DNA of 64,000 nucleotides. Source: Dimargaris cristalligena. Its lineage: Eukaryota > Kickxellomycota > Dimargaritomycetes > Dimargaritales > Dimargaritaceae. The first letter of the stretch is position 1, and each line of letters opens with the position of its first letter. This document shows positions 45,500-58,100 of this stretch, piece by piece. Location: assembly GCA_027576995.1 (NCBI GenBank), contig JANBQC010000072.1:1-64000 (forward strand). Direction: 5' to 3'. Both the position numbers and the translations under genes were made by a program. The notes under the pieces were generated by a model, which did no database searches, had not been told where the DNA came from, and saw nothing but the letters and a program-made list of their open reading frames with translations.

Positions 45500-47957
45500 T
45501 TTTCCTCTGATTTTCATTTTTTTTTTAAAAGAATGAAAATAATTAAGATAAAGGTTCGGGACATAACTATTTAATTCTATTTAGGATATCTTGCAACCTC
45601 TGTTATTTTCTCCCCCAGCAATGGTTAATTTGTCCACATCGCCTTCATCTGCTATTCCTTGAGTATTCCCGGGCCTGGCTGTAATTTCCACTTGTATTTT
45701 CAATCCGAAAGTAGTGTTTGACAATAAAAACTACCTAACCACCGAGTATGTTCCCGTTTGCGGGAGAGTAGTTCAATGAAGAATGACAGCTAGCCGCTAA
45801 GTGGAGGGAGGGAATGCCCTACCCGCTCCACTAGTACGTATTCAGTGGCTATAGCGCAGTCAGTAAATTGGCTATACTGAGTTCCCCCGTTATATTTATG
45901 CAGGGTAACTTTAGTTGGCCGTTTGGGTGGCCTGCGATATCGATCAAGTTGACCAGGGCTGTGGGTGCTGGATCAGGATTTCATGTTAAAATGGGGTAGC
46001 AAGTTTGTTCGCCACCACTTTGGTCTAATTTCTATGTGATCAACCAAGAGACCGGGTTGAATCACTATGACCTAACCACTATAGTATATAACTCACACTA
46101 GGGTAGTATATAGCAATGGAGCGATCATGACGTGAGTTCCGGCAGGGGGGAGTAATGGCAAAGTGGAGCCGGCTAATTTAAACAGCTCATTTTAATAATG
46201 GCCGACTGGAGCGTATGGTGTCCCGCTATTATATTGCAGTGTAGTGTCCAACGCGAAATGAAAGGGGGGACACTGCCAACGCAGAGCTTCCTATAGGGAC
46301 AGCCGCCGAAATAACTCGCTTGAATCATGGGGCGCAGAGTACGGGGCACCGCTAGCTAGCCCTATCCCCGAAGCTCAACAATAGGCGATTGTTGGTGCTC
46401 ACCACCAATAATATATAGGAGAAGGAGGTGGATCGCTAATAAAATGCGGTCGAGTAATAATAGTACGCCAATCGGCATCCCATTCTTGCTCTGCATCCGC
46501 TCACTATTGGGTTGAAGTGGTGAATGGGTTGAGTTAGTATCGGTGCACTGCAATTCACTTGACGAAACAACCTGTCCCACTTTGAACCTGGTCCATACTA
46601 TGGTTTGAATTAGGGGGTTGTCTGGGTACGAGTATTCCAATCGACACCGATTCAGCCTAGCCTAATACATCCTTTCCAGGGGCACAGCACGGGGGAGGGG
46701 AATGTCAACACTTCGTCGAACTTAACGACGGCTGCATTGCGGTGTATGTTGACCCCGTTCAATTACCACCGCCCTGCCTCAGGAATGATTAAAGTTCACT
46801 TTTGGAGGAACCGGCCTGAAGGTTGCAGGGGCGTATTGTGGCATCGGGAGACCAGGAAAAGGCACCTGCAGCCCTAAAGAGGGTTGGTCCCTCTCTTTCT
46901 TGCCACGGTATAGAATGAACGCCTCAGGAGGAAAGGCGTATTTTGTTGACGGGTTGTTGTTGTTGGTTCGTTGCACATGGAGAACCCCCCATGTCGATGG
47001 ACCATACCGATGGAGACCCCCCACTGATTTCTCGCTACCCTCCCCTGCATGTCAGAGCGCTTCTGGGATTCACCCCTTCACACAGTGGCTCCAATTCAGC
47101 GAAGTGATTGACTGCATTAGCCCCTTATTCCCAAAGTGGTAAGCCAGATTGGTGAGTTATGGGGGTGGTCGTCCAAGCCGCGCTGGAACATGCGGCCGAG
47201 GCTTCCGGCTACATGGGCTGGTAGTTGGGATGCCCTGCAAAGCCCAGTGTGACGGTGCCACAGAGCCAAATAGGTCGTACATTCGGTCCGCCTTGGCTAC
47301 CATATGATACACCCTTAGCCATGGTTGGGGAGGGTGGCCCTCTTAGAAGGTGGTCGGGAATTCAGCTACAGCCCACCACGCTGGTATCCATTGGCTACTA
47401 TGAATTGGGGGAGAATCTTATACCCGAGAGAGAGAGAACGAGAGGGCACCCCGTTGGGCGCGGGGTCTCCCTTTGGGGACGGCTAGCGGGAGAAGGGCAC
47501 GACAAGACCGCCAAGCGGCGACGGCGGGGTTTAAACACGGCATGCCCCCTGAGTGGGCTGGGCCCGCGACCAGCCGCTGGCGATTGGCTGGGGCACTAGG
47601 GCCCCCGTTTTTCTTCGTTAAGATGGACCAGGTGTGTGCCTGTATGCTGTATGCGTCCACATTGGTTAAAAATCGCCAATCGCCCTAATTTTCATGAACT
47701 CTCCTAGCCTGGTCACACTGCCTTTTTTCCGCGCTGGTCTGGTCTTCCCGCTATTCGGTTGTTTATAATATTGCCTCTTCCCCCCTCCGACTTGTTGACG
47801 CTCCTTGCTTTCTTCCGACCTTACTTCGCTTTTGCTCTCCGCCTTTTACGCTAATCGCTTTCCTTATTCTCGAATTGTCCCGACCCTCGACACCTTTGGC
47901 TGGCTCATCTGTGTTATCCTTCCCTCCCACTCGCTTCGTATACTACCCCTGTCCATT
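45500..47957. other. Spacer, no gene recognised
   Basis: 2.5 kb between two co-directional genes. The first part is AT-rich. About 47150-47600 is unusually GC- and purine-rich and open in several frames, but none has family features or plausible start and splice structure. The last 250 bases are CT-rich and probably the promoter of the Ecm33-like gene. Confidence 0.5.
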
Positions 47958-49337
47958 ATGCATATCTCCTCCGCTCTCGTGCTTGGCCTCGTTGGTCTGG
48001 CCCTGACCTCTGCCGGTAAGTCGTCCCTCCCTCCGTTTAACCCTCGTCGTTTAAGCGGGTAGGCTATGGTTGGAAGGTACTTTGGTGGGTCCTGTTTACA
48101 TTTATATATATATTTAATAAAAAGTATCCCCCGACCCGCACTTTTCACTAAACAACGTGGTATATTTAATAACTTCCCTATTCTCACGCTCCGCTCCCTC
48201 CCTGCTCCTCCAGCTGACAACTGCTCTAAGGATGCCTCCATTAACAGCCAGGATAAGCTCAACCAAATCGCCGGGTGCAAAGACTTCTCCGGCAGCATCA
48301 CCATCGACGGTGCCTCGGTCGGCACCATCAACCTGGGGAACATGGAGTCCATCAGCGGTGACCTGACTATCCAGAACATCGGCTCTTTAACTAGCATCGA
48401 TTTGCCCAAGCTCGAAAGCGTGGGTAAGCTCACCATCAGCAACAACACCGCCCTGAGTGCCCTGAACCTCAACGACCTGGAGAAAATTAACAGCTTTGTC
48501 GTTAGCGGCAACCCTAGTCTGTCCGCCCTGGCCGTGCCCAAGGGTTTCGATAGCATGGATACTTTCCGGTTGCTTGACAGTAGCCTCAAGCAGCTGCCTC
48601 TCTTCAACTTCACTACCGTCACCAACTTTGAGCTGTACGGCAACCGGAACCTGAACAACATTACCCTGACTAACCTGGGTCAGGTTAAGGGTTTCCTGTC
48701 CGTCGTCAACAACAGCCCCAGCGCCGTCCTCAACTTGCCCCAGCTCACCAACGTTGCTCAGAACTGTACCTTCGCCAATCTGAAGGAGCTCAATGCCGAG
48801 TCGCTCAAGAAGGTCCAGAGCAACCTGAATGTCCAGGACAACTACTTCTCCGACTTTAGCCTGGACAAGCTCACCGACGTCTCGTCCTCCGTTTCCGTCA
48901 TTAACAACGCCGACCTTGAGTCGTTCACCTTCAAGAATCTGGCCGCTATCGGTGGCAACCTTCTGGTCGTCAACAACACCAAGATTGGTGCTCTCGACGG
49001 GTTCCCAGCCCTGGAGACCGTCGAGGGTACCATTGACGTTCGCGGCAGTTTCAAGAACGTTACCTTCGATAGCCTCGACAAGGTCAAGGGCAGCTTCACT
49101 ATCAAGAGTACCGAGGCCATCAGCTGTGATAAGCTCAAGTCGGCCTACGGTCCCGACAAGGCTACCGACGGCCCCTGGAACTGTAAGGAAAAGACCCAAG
49201 TCAGTGAGGTTACCGACGCCTCCAACTCTGATAGCTCCGACTCAAGCGATGCGTCCGCTATCATTGGAGGTGCCCAGGCCATACTCACCGTCTCTGGCCT
49301 GTCGCTTGTGGCCCTTCTCTCCCAGTACTCTGTCTAA
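47958..49337 (+). CDS. GPI-anchored cell-wall protein, Ecm33/Sps2/Pst1 family
   Basis: Surface glycoprotein needed for cell-wall integrity in fungi (family knowledge). Two exons: 47958-48015 (donor GTAAGT) and 48214-49337 (acceptor CCAG), phase 1, giving 393 residues. Residues 1-20 are a signal peptide (MHISSALVLGLVGLALTSA). The body is a receptor-L/leucine-rich-like solenoid with repeats of the kind SGDLTIQNIGSLTSIDLPKL and many N-glycosylation sites (NNT, NFT, NIT, NCT, NVT). The C-terminus has a Ser/Asp-rich stretch and then a hydrophobic tail ending LVALLSQYSV, as for a GPI signal. Codon use is strongly biased, suggesting high expression. Confidence 0.93.
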
Positions 49338-50166
49338 AAACTTTCTTCTACTCCCCCAACCCGTTTTTTTGCAGCTTATTATTCATCCCACCCAACTCGT
49401 TTGGCAAACCACGGCCGTGCCTCTATATGCAATTTTTGGCCCGCCATGCTATAATATCCTTGGTTGGTTCGGCCCTTTAATACCTCATGACCTCTGGTCT
49501 TTGTAACTCCCCACCGCCCCTGTTGACCACTGTTTTAGCATTTCTGTACGACAATCAAGGGCCTTAAGCTAATTCCCTAGTTTGATAGTGGTGTAGTCAT
49601 GTCCCTATCGCCTGAAACTCTGTGCTCCTCACTCCATTCTCCCGCCTCTTTCCTCTGATGATTGCACAGATCATCTTTCGTTCCATCTTATTTATGCCTT
49701 TTTTTTTAAAAAAAAACCACCCTTTACCTGTTCCTTTTATAATGATACCCGTCAATAACTTAACATCGCTAGCATCAATAAATCGTTTTATCTGTTTATA
49801 AATTTTATATTATTGGGTATTTCTGGCCTAGTGACCAGGGTAGCCAAACCTTAACCCAAGGTCCAGGATTTCTACCAACCTTCGCACTGACCTACTTTTA
49901 CAAGTTTAGGCTTAAGTTTAATAATAATATTGGCTTTATATAGTGCCCTTAACCATATTACCCTTATTCTTATCCCTACTCGTGACCTCTACCTCAAATA
50001 TAATTATGGGTTTTTATAAGCACTATTTATTGGTACTAGGTATTAATTTTTAAAAAATGTCAGTGTTCTTCTCACCCGAAAATAATTAAATCTTATAATA
50101 CTACTTTATATGGGGTGTGTGTGTGCTATACCAGCGGCTTATACGTCCATACACCTCCTACCCTAA
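49338..50166. other. Convergent 3' spacer
   Basis: 829 bases between the convergent Ecm33-like and methionine synthase genes. AT-rich, with a T run then an A run at about 49700-49717. No gene seen. Confidence 0.6.
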
Positions 50167-53100
50167 TTAGGAATCGTAGGCCAAATTAGACCGCAGCCAC
50201 TTCTCAATCTCCTCTACGGCCATGTCCTTGCGCTGGGCGTAGTCGGTAATTTGGTCCTTATCGATCTTACCCACAGCGAAATACTTGGATTGGGGATGGG
50301 CGAAGTACAGGCCACTGACACTCGCGGCGGGGGTCATGGCCAACGACTCGGTCAGTTCAATCCCCGTTTGCTGGGCGATATCCCCCAATTCCCACATGGT
50401 GGTCTTTTCGGTATGGTCGGGCTGACTGGGGTAACCGGGGGCCGGGCGGATACCGTCGTATTTAATGGCCAACAGGTCGCCGGTGGTGAGCTGTTCAGTT
50501 TCCGCGGAGTAGCCCCAGTAGGTACGCCGGACCTGTTCGTGAATGTATTCGGCGAAGGCCTCGGCCAGGCGATCGGCCAGCGCCTTGACCATGATGGAGT
50601 TGTAGTCGTCGTGTTCAGCAAGGAACCGTTCACACATGGCGTCGACCCCGAAACCGGCGCTGACGGCGAACATCCCCAGATAGTCGGCCTTTTGGGTGTT
50701 GGCGGGCGCGATGAAGTCAGACAGGCACAAGTAGGCCTCCGTGGATTCCTTGTCCTTTTCGGCCTGCTGGCGGAGACCGTAGAAAGTGGCCTGGACCTCC
50801 CGGCGGGTGTCATCAGTGTAAATGATAATGTCGTCGTCCACGCTGTTGGCCGGGTAAAAGCCAATGGTGCCCGAAGCCCGCAGAGACCCGTCGCCCAGAA
50901 TTTGGTCCAGCATGGCTTCGGCTTCGGCGTGCAGTTTCTTGGCTTCGCTGCCCACCGTTTCGTCCTTGAAGATTTTGGGGTAGCCCCGGTTGGGGTATTT
51001 GCCGCGGAGTTGCCAGACCTGGAAGAAGGGGTTCCAGTCAATGTAAGGCCGCACCTGCCGCAGGTCAAAGCTCTTGAAGGCCCGCGTACCTAGGAACGTG
51101 GGTTTAGGGGCCGGGGGTACGGCGTCCCAATCAATAACGAATCGATGTTGGCGGGCCGCCGTCAAGGACAGATAGCGGCGATCCTTGAGCGAGTCGTAGT
51201 GATCTTCCCGGATTTCCTCGTACTCCTCGGCCACATCCTCCATAAAATCCTCGCGTGTGTTGCTGTCAATCAGGTTGGACACCACCACTACACTGCGGGA
51301 GGCGTCCAGGACGTGGACGGCCGGGTGCTCATATCGCGGGGCAATTTTCACCGCCGTATGGGTCTTGGATGTGGTAGCCCCGCCGATAAGTAGGGGGGTG
51401 CGGAGCCCGTGGCGCTGCATCTCACGGGCCACATGGATCATTTCGTCGAGCGAGGGGGTGATGAGACCCGATAATCCAATGATATCCGCCTTCTCTTTGA
51501 TGGCGGTCTCGATGATCTTTTCGCAAGGGCACATGACGCCGAGGTCAATCACTTTATAATTGTTACAACCCAGTACAACAGCCACAATGTTCTTGCCAAT
51601 GTCATGCACATCCCCCTTGACCGTGGCCAATACAATGGTTCCGTTATACATGCTCTCCTCGTCCTCAGCTCCCGACAGCTTAAGTCGTTCCAGGCGCTCA
51701 ATTTCCATAAAGGGAATCAAATGGGCTACCGCCTTCTTCATAACGCGGGCACTCTTAATAACCTGGGGCAAAAACATTTTACCGGACCCAAAGAGATCAC
51801 CAACAATCGACATACCCCCCATAAGGGGCCCTTCGATGACATTCAAGGGACGTGGGTGGGACTGGATGTCCTGGCGGGCTTCCTCGGTGTCCTCGATAAT
51901 ATACTTGGTGATACCCTTGACTAGAGCGTGACTCAGACGTTTAGCCACGGGCCAGGTCCGCCATTCCTCTGATTCCTCGACTTTGCCTGCGGCATTGCCA
52001 TGGGTTTCGGCGTAGTGGAGCAGCTTCTCGGTGGAGTTGGGGTCCCGGTTGTGGACGGCATTTTCGCAAATTTCCAGCAGGTTCTTGGGGATTTCGTCAT
52101 AAATGGTTAAAAACCCAGCGTTGACAATACCCATGTCCATGCCGGCCTTAATGGCGTGGTATAGAAACACACTGTGCATAGCCTGGCGGATGGACTCTTT
52201 GCCCCGGAACGAGAAGGAGATGTTAGAGACACCCCCGCTAATCTTGGCCCCCGGCAGGTGGCGTTTGACGTCGGCGGTGGCCTGGATGAACTCCACGGCG
52301 TAAGGATTGTGCTCTTCTAAACCCGTACAGATGGTCAAAATATTGGGGTCAAATACAATGTCCTGGGGGTTGAAGCCGACCTTGTCGACCAGAAGGCGGT
52401 AGGAGCGGGTACAAATCTCCAGCTTACGCTTGGCGCTGGTGGCCTGGCCGTCTTCGTCAAAGGCCATGACAATGACCGCGGCGCCGTAGCGGCGGACGAG
52501 GGTCGCCTTGCGCAGAAAATCTTCCTCGCCCTCTTTCAGACTGATACTGTTCACAATACACTTGCCCTGGGTGCACTTCAAACCGGCTTCAATGACGGCG
52601 AAGTTGGACGAGTCAACCATCAGCGGGACCTAGGGTGGGTGTGGCGGAGTTTGAAACATATGTGTAGACGAGGAGGTGGTGAATTGGAGGTAATTGTATG
52701 TAAACTAGGTTGAACAAGATCCAGTAGCTCCTATCATCAGGGGTTGATTAATAATACTGAACTAATAACCAGTACTTACTTTGGAGACATCGGGCTCGGT
52801 GGAGATAATGTTCAGGAATTTGGCCATAGCGGCTTCACCATCCAACATACCCTCATCCATATTAACATCGACAATCTGAGCACCACTCTCAACCTGGGCA
52901 CGGGCAATCGCGAGAGCCTCTTCATACTCGTCATTGAGGATGTGCCGGGCAAATTTTCGGGACCCGGAGACGTTACACCGTTCACCCACATTGATGAAAT
53001 TGGACGATTCGTCGTAGATGAGGGGTTCCAAACCCGATAGCAGCAGTTTCGAGTCCCCGAGCGATGGGGGTGGGATGCGAGGCGCATAGTTCCGACAGGC

Positions 53101-54090
53101 ATCGGCAATGGCTTTAATGTGAGCGGGCGTGGTACCGCAGCAGCCCCCGATAATATTGACCAGACCGTCCCGGGCGAATTCCGCCACCTGAACGGCCATC
53201 TGGGCCGGGGATTCGTCGTATTCGCCAAAGGTATTGGGCAGACCGGTGTTGGGGTAGCAAATCACGTAATCCGACGTGAAATTAGCGATATTCTGCACGA
53301 AGGGGCGCATCTGAGAGGCCCCCAGCGCGCAGTTAAGCCCAATGGCCGCGGGTTTGGTATGGGACAGGGAAATAATGAAGGCCTCGCCCGTTTGACCCGA
53401 CAGGGTCCGCCCACTCTGGTCCACGATGGTACCCGAGATAAAGATCGGGACCCGGGGGTAGGTGCCGTTTTCGAACAGAGTTTCAATGGCGAAGAGCGCG
53501 GCCTTGGCATTGAGGGTATCAAAAATGGTCTCGACCAGGATGATATCGGCGCCCCCGTCGAGCAAACCCCGCACCTGTTCGGTGTAGGCGATGACCAGTT
53601 CGTCAAAAGTCACGTTACGGAAGGCCGGGTTTTCCACCGATGGTGAAATGGAACAGGTCCGGTTCGTCGGACCCAGGGCTCCGCACACGTACCGCGGCCG
53701 GTCGGGGGTTTCCGCAGTCACATCCTCACACGCCCGCTTGGCCAGCTGGGCGGCCACTTTGTTGAGCTCGTAGGCCAGGCCCTCCATGACGTAGTCGGCC
53801 TGGGCGATGGAGGTGGACGAAAAGGTGTTGGTTTCGATCAGATCCGCGCCCGCCCGGAGGTAATTCAGGTGGATCTGGTAAATGGCCTCGGGCTGGGTCA
53901 GGACCAGCAGGTCATTGTTGCCCTTGACGTCCTTGGGGTGGTCTTTGAACCGGTCGGAACGGAACTGGGCTTCGCTGAGGCGCAAATCCTGGATCTGGGT
54001 GCCCATGGCCCCGTCCAGGAAGAGAATGCGCTTCGGGAGAGCTTCGGCCAGGTAGGCGGTCGCAGAAGGGCGAACGGTAGGGGCAGCCAT
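50167..54090 (-). CDS. Cobalamin-dependent methionine synthase (MetH type)
   Basis: Transfers a methyl group from 5-methyltetrahydrofolate through methylcobalamin to homocysteine. Two exons: 54090-52780 (donor GTAAGT) and 52629-50167 (acceptor CCTAG), phase 0, giving 1257 residues, close to E. coli and human enzymes. All four modules are present. The homocysteine domain has zinc ligands Cys254 and Cys317-Cys318 ([10 protein letters not shown]). The pterin domain (about 365-640) has [12 protein letters not shown]. The B12-binding domain has DVHDIG at 777-782, with His779 the expected cobalt ligand. The C-terminal reactivation domain (from about 930) has [15 protein letters not shown]. Compared with the usual GERTNVTGS, the pterin domain shows GERCNVSGS. 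Most Ascomycota and Basidiomycota use only the unrelated cobalamin-independent MetE; MetH is known from early-branching fungi. Confidence 0.97.
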
Positions 54091-55193
54091 GGTTCCCAAA
54101 ATGCGGTGGGTATTTGACGGGGGAATGGAGTAGATATAGTTATTTTTTTGTTCTAAAAAAAGACAAGTGAGAAGCACAAGAGTGCGAAGGTGTGTTGTCG
54201 GGAAATAAAAGAAGTTGGGTATAATGAGCCGGAGTTTATATTCGAGTGGCAAAGGCAAATGGTATAGGAATGGGCTTCGGTGGCCATATAAACAAGTCCA
54301 GCCTAATGTCACTTCGTATTAATCCCATCGGTGATTTGATGAGCTGATTTATATCACTTCCCAGGATCCCCGTGCTCTTTAGCTGGGAGATTATAGGCTC
54401 CTGCACTATCCTGCTGATATTAGCGAATGACTCATGATTTACTGCGCCTTTCTAGTTGGAGAATGGGTCGCAGCCCATGCCTTAGTTCTAGAGCAGGTCA
54501 ATATTTGTCCACCTGTAGCTAACTGGTAAAAAGATCGACTCTCTGACTTTTGGTATATCGGATATATTCCTAGCTTGGCTATTATCTAATTCAATGGTCA
54601 ACCACCTTAAATATGAAGGATTTCGTCAAATACAGCCAGGTAGATAAGCGTCAAATTGGATACCATTATCCATGGAGCCTGGATGGGCAGTGGCTTTCTA
54701 CAAATATTGCAGCGATTTCTCCTGCATAAATATGCTCGCTTGATTGCTATGACCTACCTCAACCATCTAAAACATAACCAATTACAATCCAACTTGCACT
54801 ATTGGGGTATGTTATTATGTGACCTGTATCCAGGCGCGTGGAATGGGGGGGGGGTTTGAGAGCTATACTGATCAGCCGACTTGTACGGATTAGTTATAGA
54901 CTGGAATGGAACACATAACATTTCATTGGCATTTACTAGCTCGACTAACCACCACTTCTAGGATCTGTCCATTATACTCGGAACTCTTCAATACTTAATC
55001 GCCACAGGTCGTGGTCGCATAGGATTGTGGTCAAATTTAGGTGATTTACTAAAAACCATATTGGTAAAATTTCATACTAAAATAAAATGTGTTTGGGCTT
55101 TTGGCCACACTAAGCCATCTAAGGCTTAAGTCGCACGGCAAAATGAAGTGCAAAAAAATAATAATATACAAGGTGGCAATGTTGTGTTACACA
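54091..55193. other. Spacer between methionine synthase and Moco sulfurase
   Basis: 1.1 kb of AT-rich sequence between two co-directional minus-strand genes; the methionine synthase promoter should lie in its left part. No gene or clear element seen. Confidence 0.5.
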
Positions 55194-58100
55194 TCAGTAA
55201 AAAAATTGAACCGACGCACCAATCTGAAGAGCGTGTGGAAATCGCGACCGGCTAGCTACGTGGCGAAGGTGTTGGCCGAAATTTACTTTTCCCTAAGAGT
55301 CAATAATCATGGAAATTTGGTTCACATCCAATCGAGGTTAATTTTTGCGAGTCTCTAGGTCTGGTACGGGCTGGGTTGCTAGTATTTTAAATGCCCCACA
55401 TCGCCCGGCTGCCATGCCCCAATCATAACCATATATATAGGAAAACAGTGCAGGATTCTGGCAACACCCATTACGTTTCTGGTCCAGTATTACTTACCTG
55501 ATCGTTCCGATGCACCGATAGCGTCGAAAAGGGTTCTTTGGAGATCTGGCCCGTCTCCTGGTCAATGCAAATCATCTGGCACCGTTTGCATGGTTTAACA
55601 GTCTAGTCCCGGTGGAATTTAGGATAGTTTAAGGTTAGTACTTCGAAGGAGTTCTAGCAGTCCAGTGGGCGAGTCCTTGAAACCGACGGTGCTATAAGAA
55701 TCATTATTCGTGATCCAGAGGAGGTATAACGGTAACTTACTTCATAATATTGTCCACCGATCATCACTGCCTTCCAGCCATCTTCTGCAAATGGTACCAA
55801 ATCCGATTCGCTCCCAATCACTATATTGGCACGAAACCTGGGAAGATAAGTGCAGGAGGATTCTTCTGGCCTAGACTTCGGCTCGATGTCTAGGGCCTCA
55901 TCCGATCGCTGACGTACCCAGCGGCCCAGCTCGGCGGCACTGTTTTCCGAAACCAACAAGTAGGAAGACTCATTGGCGAATGAGCGACCTGGTTGGCGGT
56001 GTGGGGTTGAGTATGGGTCGGTATTTTCCACTAAACTATCCGGTATATCTGTCGGCGAGGGATGTCCGTTGGTATCCGGTTGAAGGGGTGATAATTGGCG
56101 TACAAGGTAGCAAGGGAATCCCATTACCGAAGAAAACCAGTCATTGATTCGCTCAGAGAGATACCGTATAGAATGGGTCTGGTCCCCACACACTCGACAG
56201 TCGGCGACCTCAGATGCAGATTTGTGGTCACTTAGGCCAATTCTTAAATCGGGGTGGTCTTGCGTATTGAAGCGTAACGAGTAATATATGCATTTAGATA
56301 AAATAGGCAGGGTAAATAAACTTAAGGGCATCCTAGTAGTTAAGTACGACGGGCGATGGTGCTAGGTGTTTTTTCCTTGGGTAGCAGCTATATTACGGCT
56401 AGTACAAGCGAAGTAACCAAGTTAATTCTTATTATCAATCTTAACTTTACCTGGTGCAGAAACCTTCAGGGTTTGGGTGTGAGTGTCAACCACTGGCCGG
56501 ACCAAACACATCCTAGGGTATCTACGGGAAACATGGAAAGCGACGGTACAGCAAGCGGAGAAGGGTATATGATTAAAATATAAAGTCATAAGCGTGTCCA
56601 GGTGGGCGGACATATTATAAGTATGGGAATGGCACATACATGTCCCAGCAAATAAGGGAAGTGGGTTGATACCCCCGTCCAATTTTACTATGGATGGCAC
56701 GGGGTAATTTAACTGGTTCCACCGTCAGCGAGATGGTGGATTACCATACCTTTTTTGCCCGATTGCTCGGTGAGTTCGCGCATCGATCACTGACCAAGCT
56801 CGATCATACATCAGCCCATGTTCGGTTACGGGCCAGGATTTATCGGGGCGGATTGACATGCCATGACAGGATTTTATAGGGACTGATTAGAATCAGCAAC
56901 CACCAAGGAGAACCCGATTATATATATAAGGTAAGATCCAGAAGCAGGTTAATAGGTTAATCGTGTAATTCCTCATTACGTATAGAGTTGGTTACAGACA
57001 CTGTACTTTGTCATCGTTATAATTTTAACCCTTACAAATTGCTAAACCACGGAGCCGAATATCCGCAGTGGCGGGGTTGATTGTCGGCTTCGCTATCAGA
57101 TTTTGGGAGCTCTGAGTCAGATCGATGCTCGATTCTAAAAACTGGGTGGCGAGGAATCGAATCCACCGGTCCACATCTTCAAAGCGGCTGGATGCCCCAA
57201 AAGAAATTCGGACCGAGCCCGTGGGCTGATTATCCACCAAGTCATGGTCATCCCAACACACATGTCCACGCTAAATAAATGGTATATATACAGGTGTCCA
57301 CCAAGTAAGAATTGTATCAGTTAGAATGCCATTAATGGGGAGTAACGATTGAGAATATAATTAACTGTTGGGATACAGGACTTCTTAACCAACCTATTGT
57401 TCCTATTCCCTTTCCTCTTAAAATACCAGTTAGGTTACCTCTAAGTTGCTTTTGATTTGACCAGGCGTTAGCTGAAGCCAATGTTCCTGGGCCCCTGGGT
57501 TACACGCCCCACCTGCTCGAATGGCCAGTCGGTATAAAGTAGCCAGTCGGGCCACTTCGGCATAGCCGATCCAGGTCCCGTCGCCACGGCGCAAGTTGAA
57601 GTTTAAGATGGGGCCCTGGTGGGCCAGCCATAGAGTTATTAATCCGGCGGGATCTCCTAGGTTAGGTTGGGTGGCTAGTTGAACCAGGGCCGGGTCCAGG
57701 TACCATGTGCACAGGGGTTGGCCCGTAGGATGCACCAGTTCCTGGGCCATTCGGCGGAGCGAGTAGATGCTTAGGGCGGCTGTGTGGAAGGCCAACCGGG
57801 GCGCGGGACTAAACAGCATCTGCCAGCGATTCATGGCATGCTGTAGGGCAATAATGTCCCCGTAGTTGACGGTACCATCCTCGAACTTATCGCTGAGCTG
57901 AGACCGGTAGCGCTGCCAGGGTTCACTGGCTATCGCTGCTGTTACAGTTCCTCCACCAAAGTAGCTCTTTTGGAAGTAGGGGGCTAAGCGATTATGTACG
58001 ATCAGGGCCCCCAGGCCGGTGGGGAAACCGAATACCTTGTAAAAAGATAGGGCGACCATATCAACGGAATTTTCGTCGCTGTTGAGGTTAAGTGTGGACG

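Noticed and set aside
48387..49199. 270-codon open frame antisense to the Ecm33-like gene
   Set aside because: It follows from the strong codon bias of the sense gene; the content is a repetitive Val/Glu/Gly shadow.
50251..51093. 280-codon open frame antisense to methionine synthase
   Set aside because: Shadow of the MetH reactivation domain.
54600..54660. Possible further MITE end (GGATTTCGTCAAATACAGCC)
   Set aside because: Only scattered agreement with the terminal repeat and no CCCATA terminus; likely chance.
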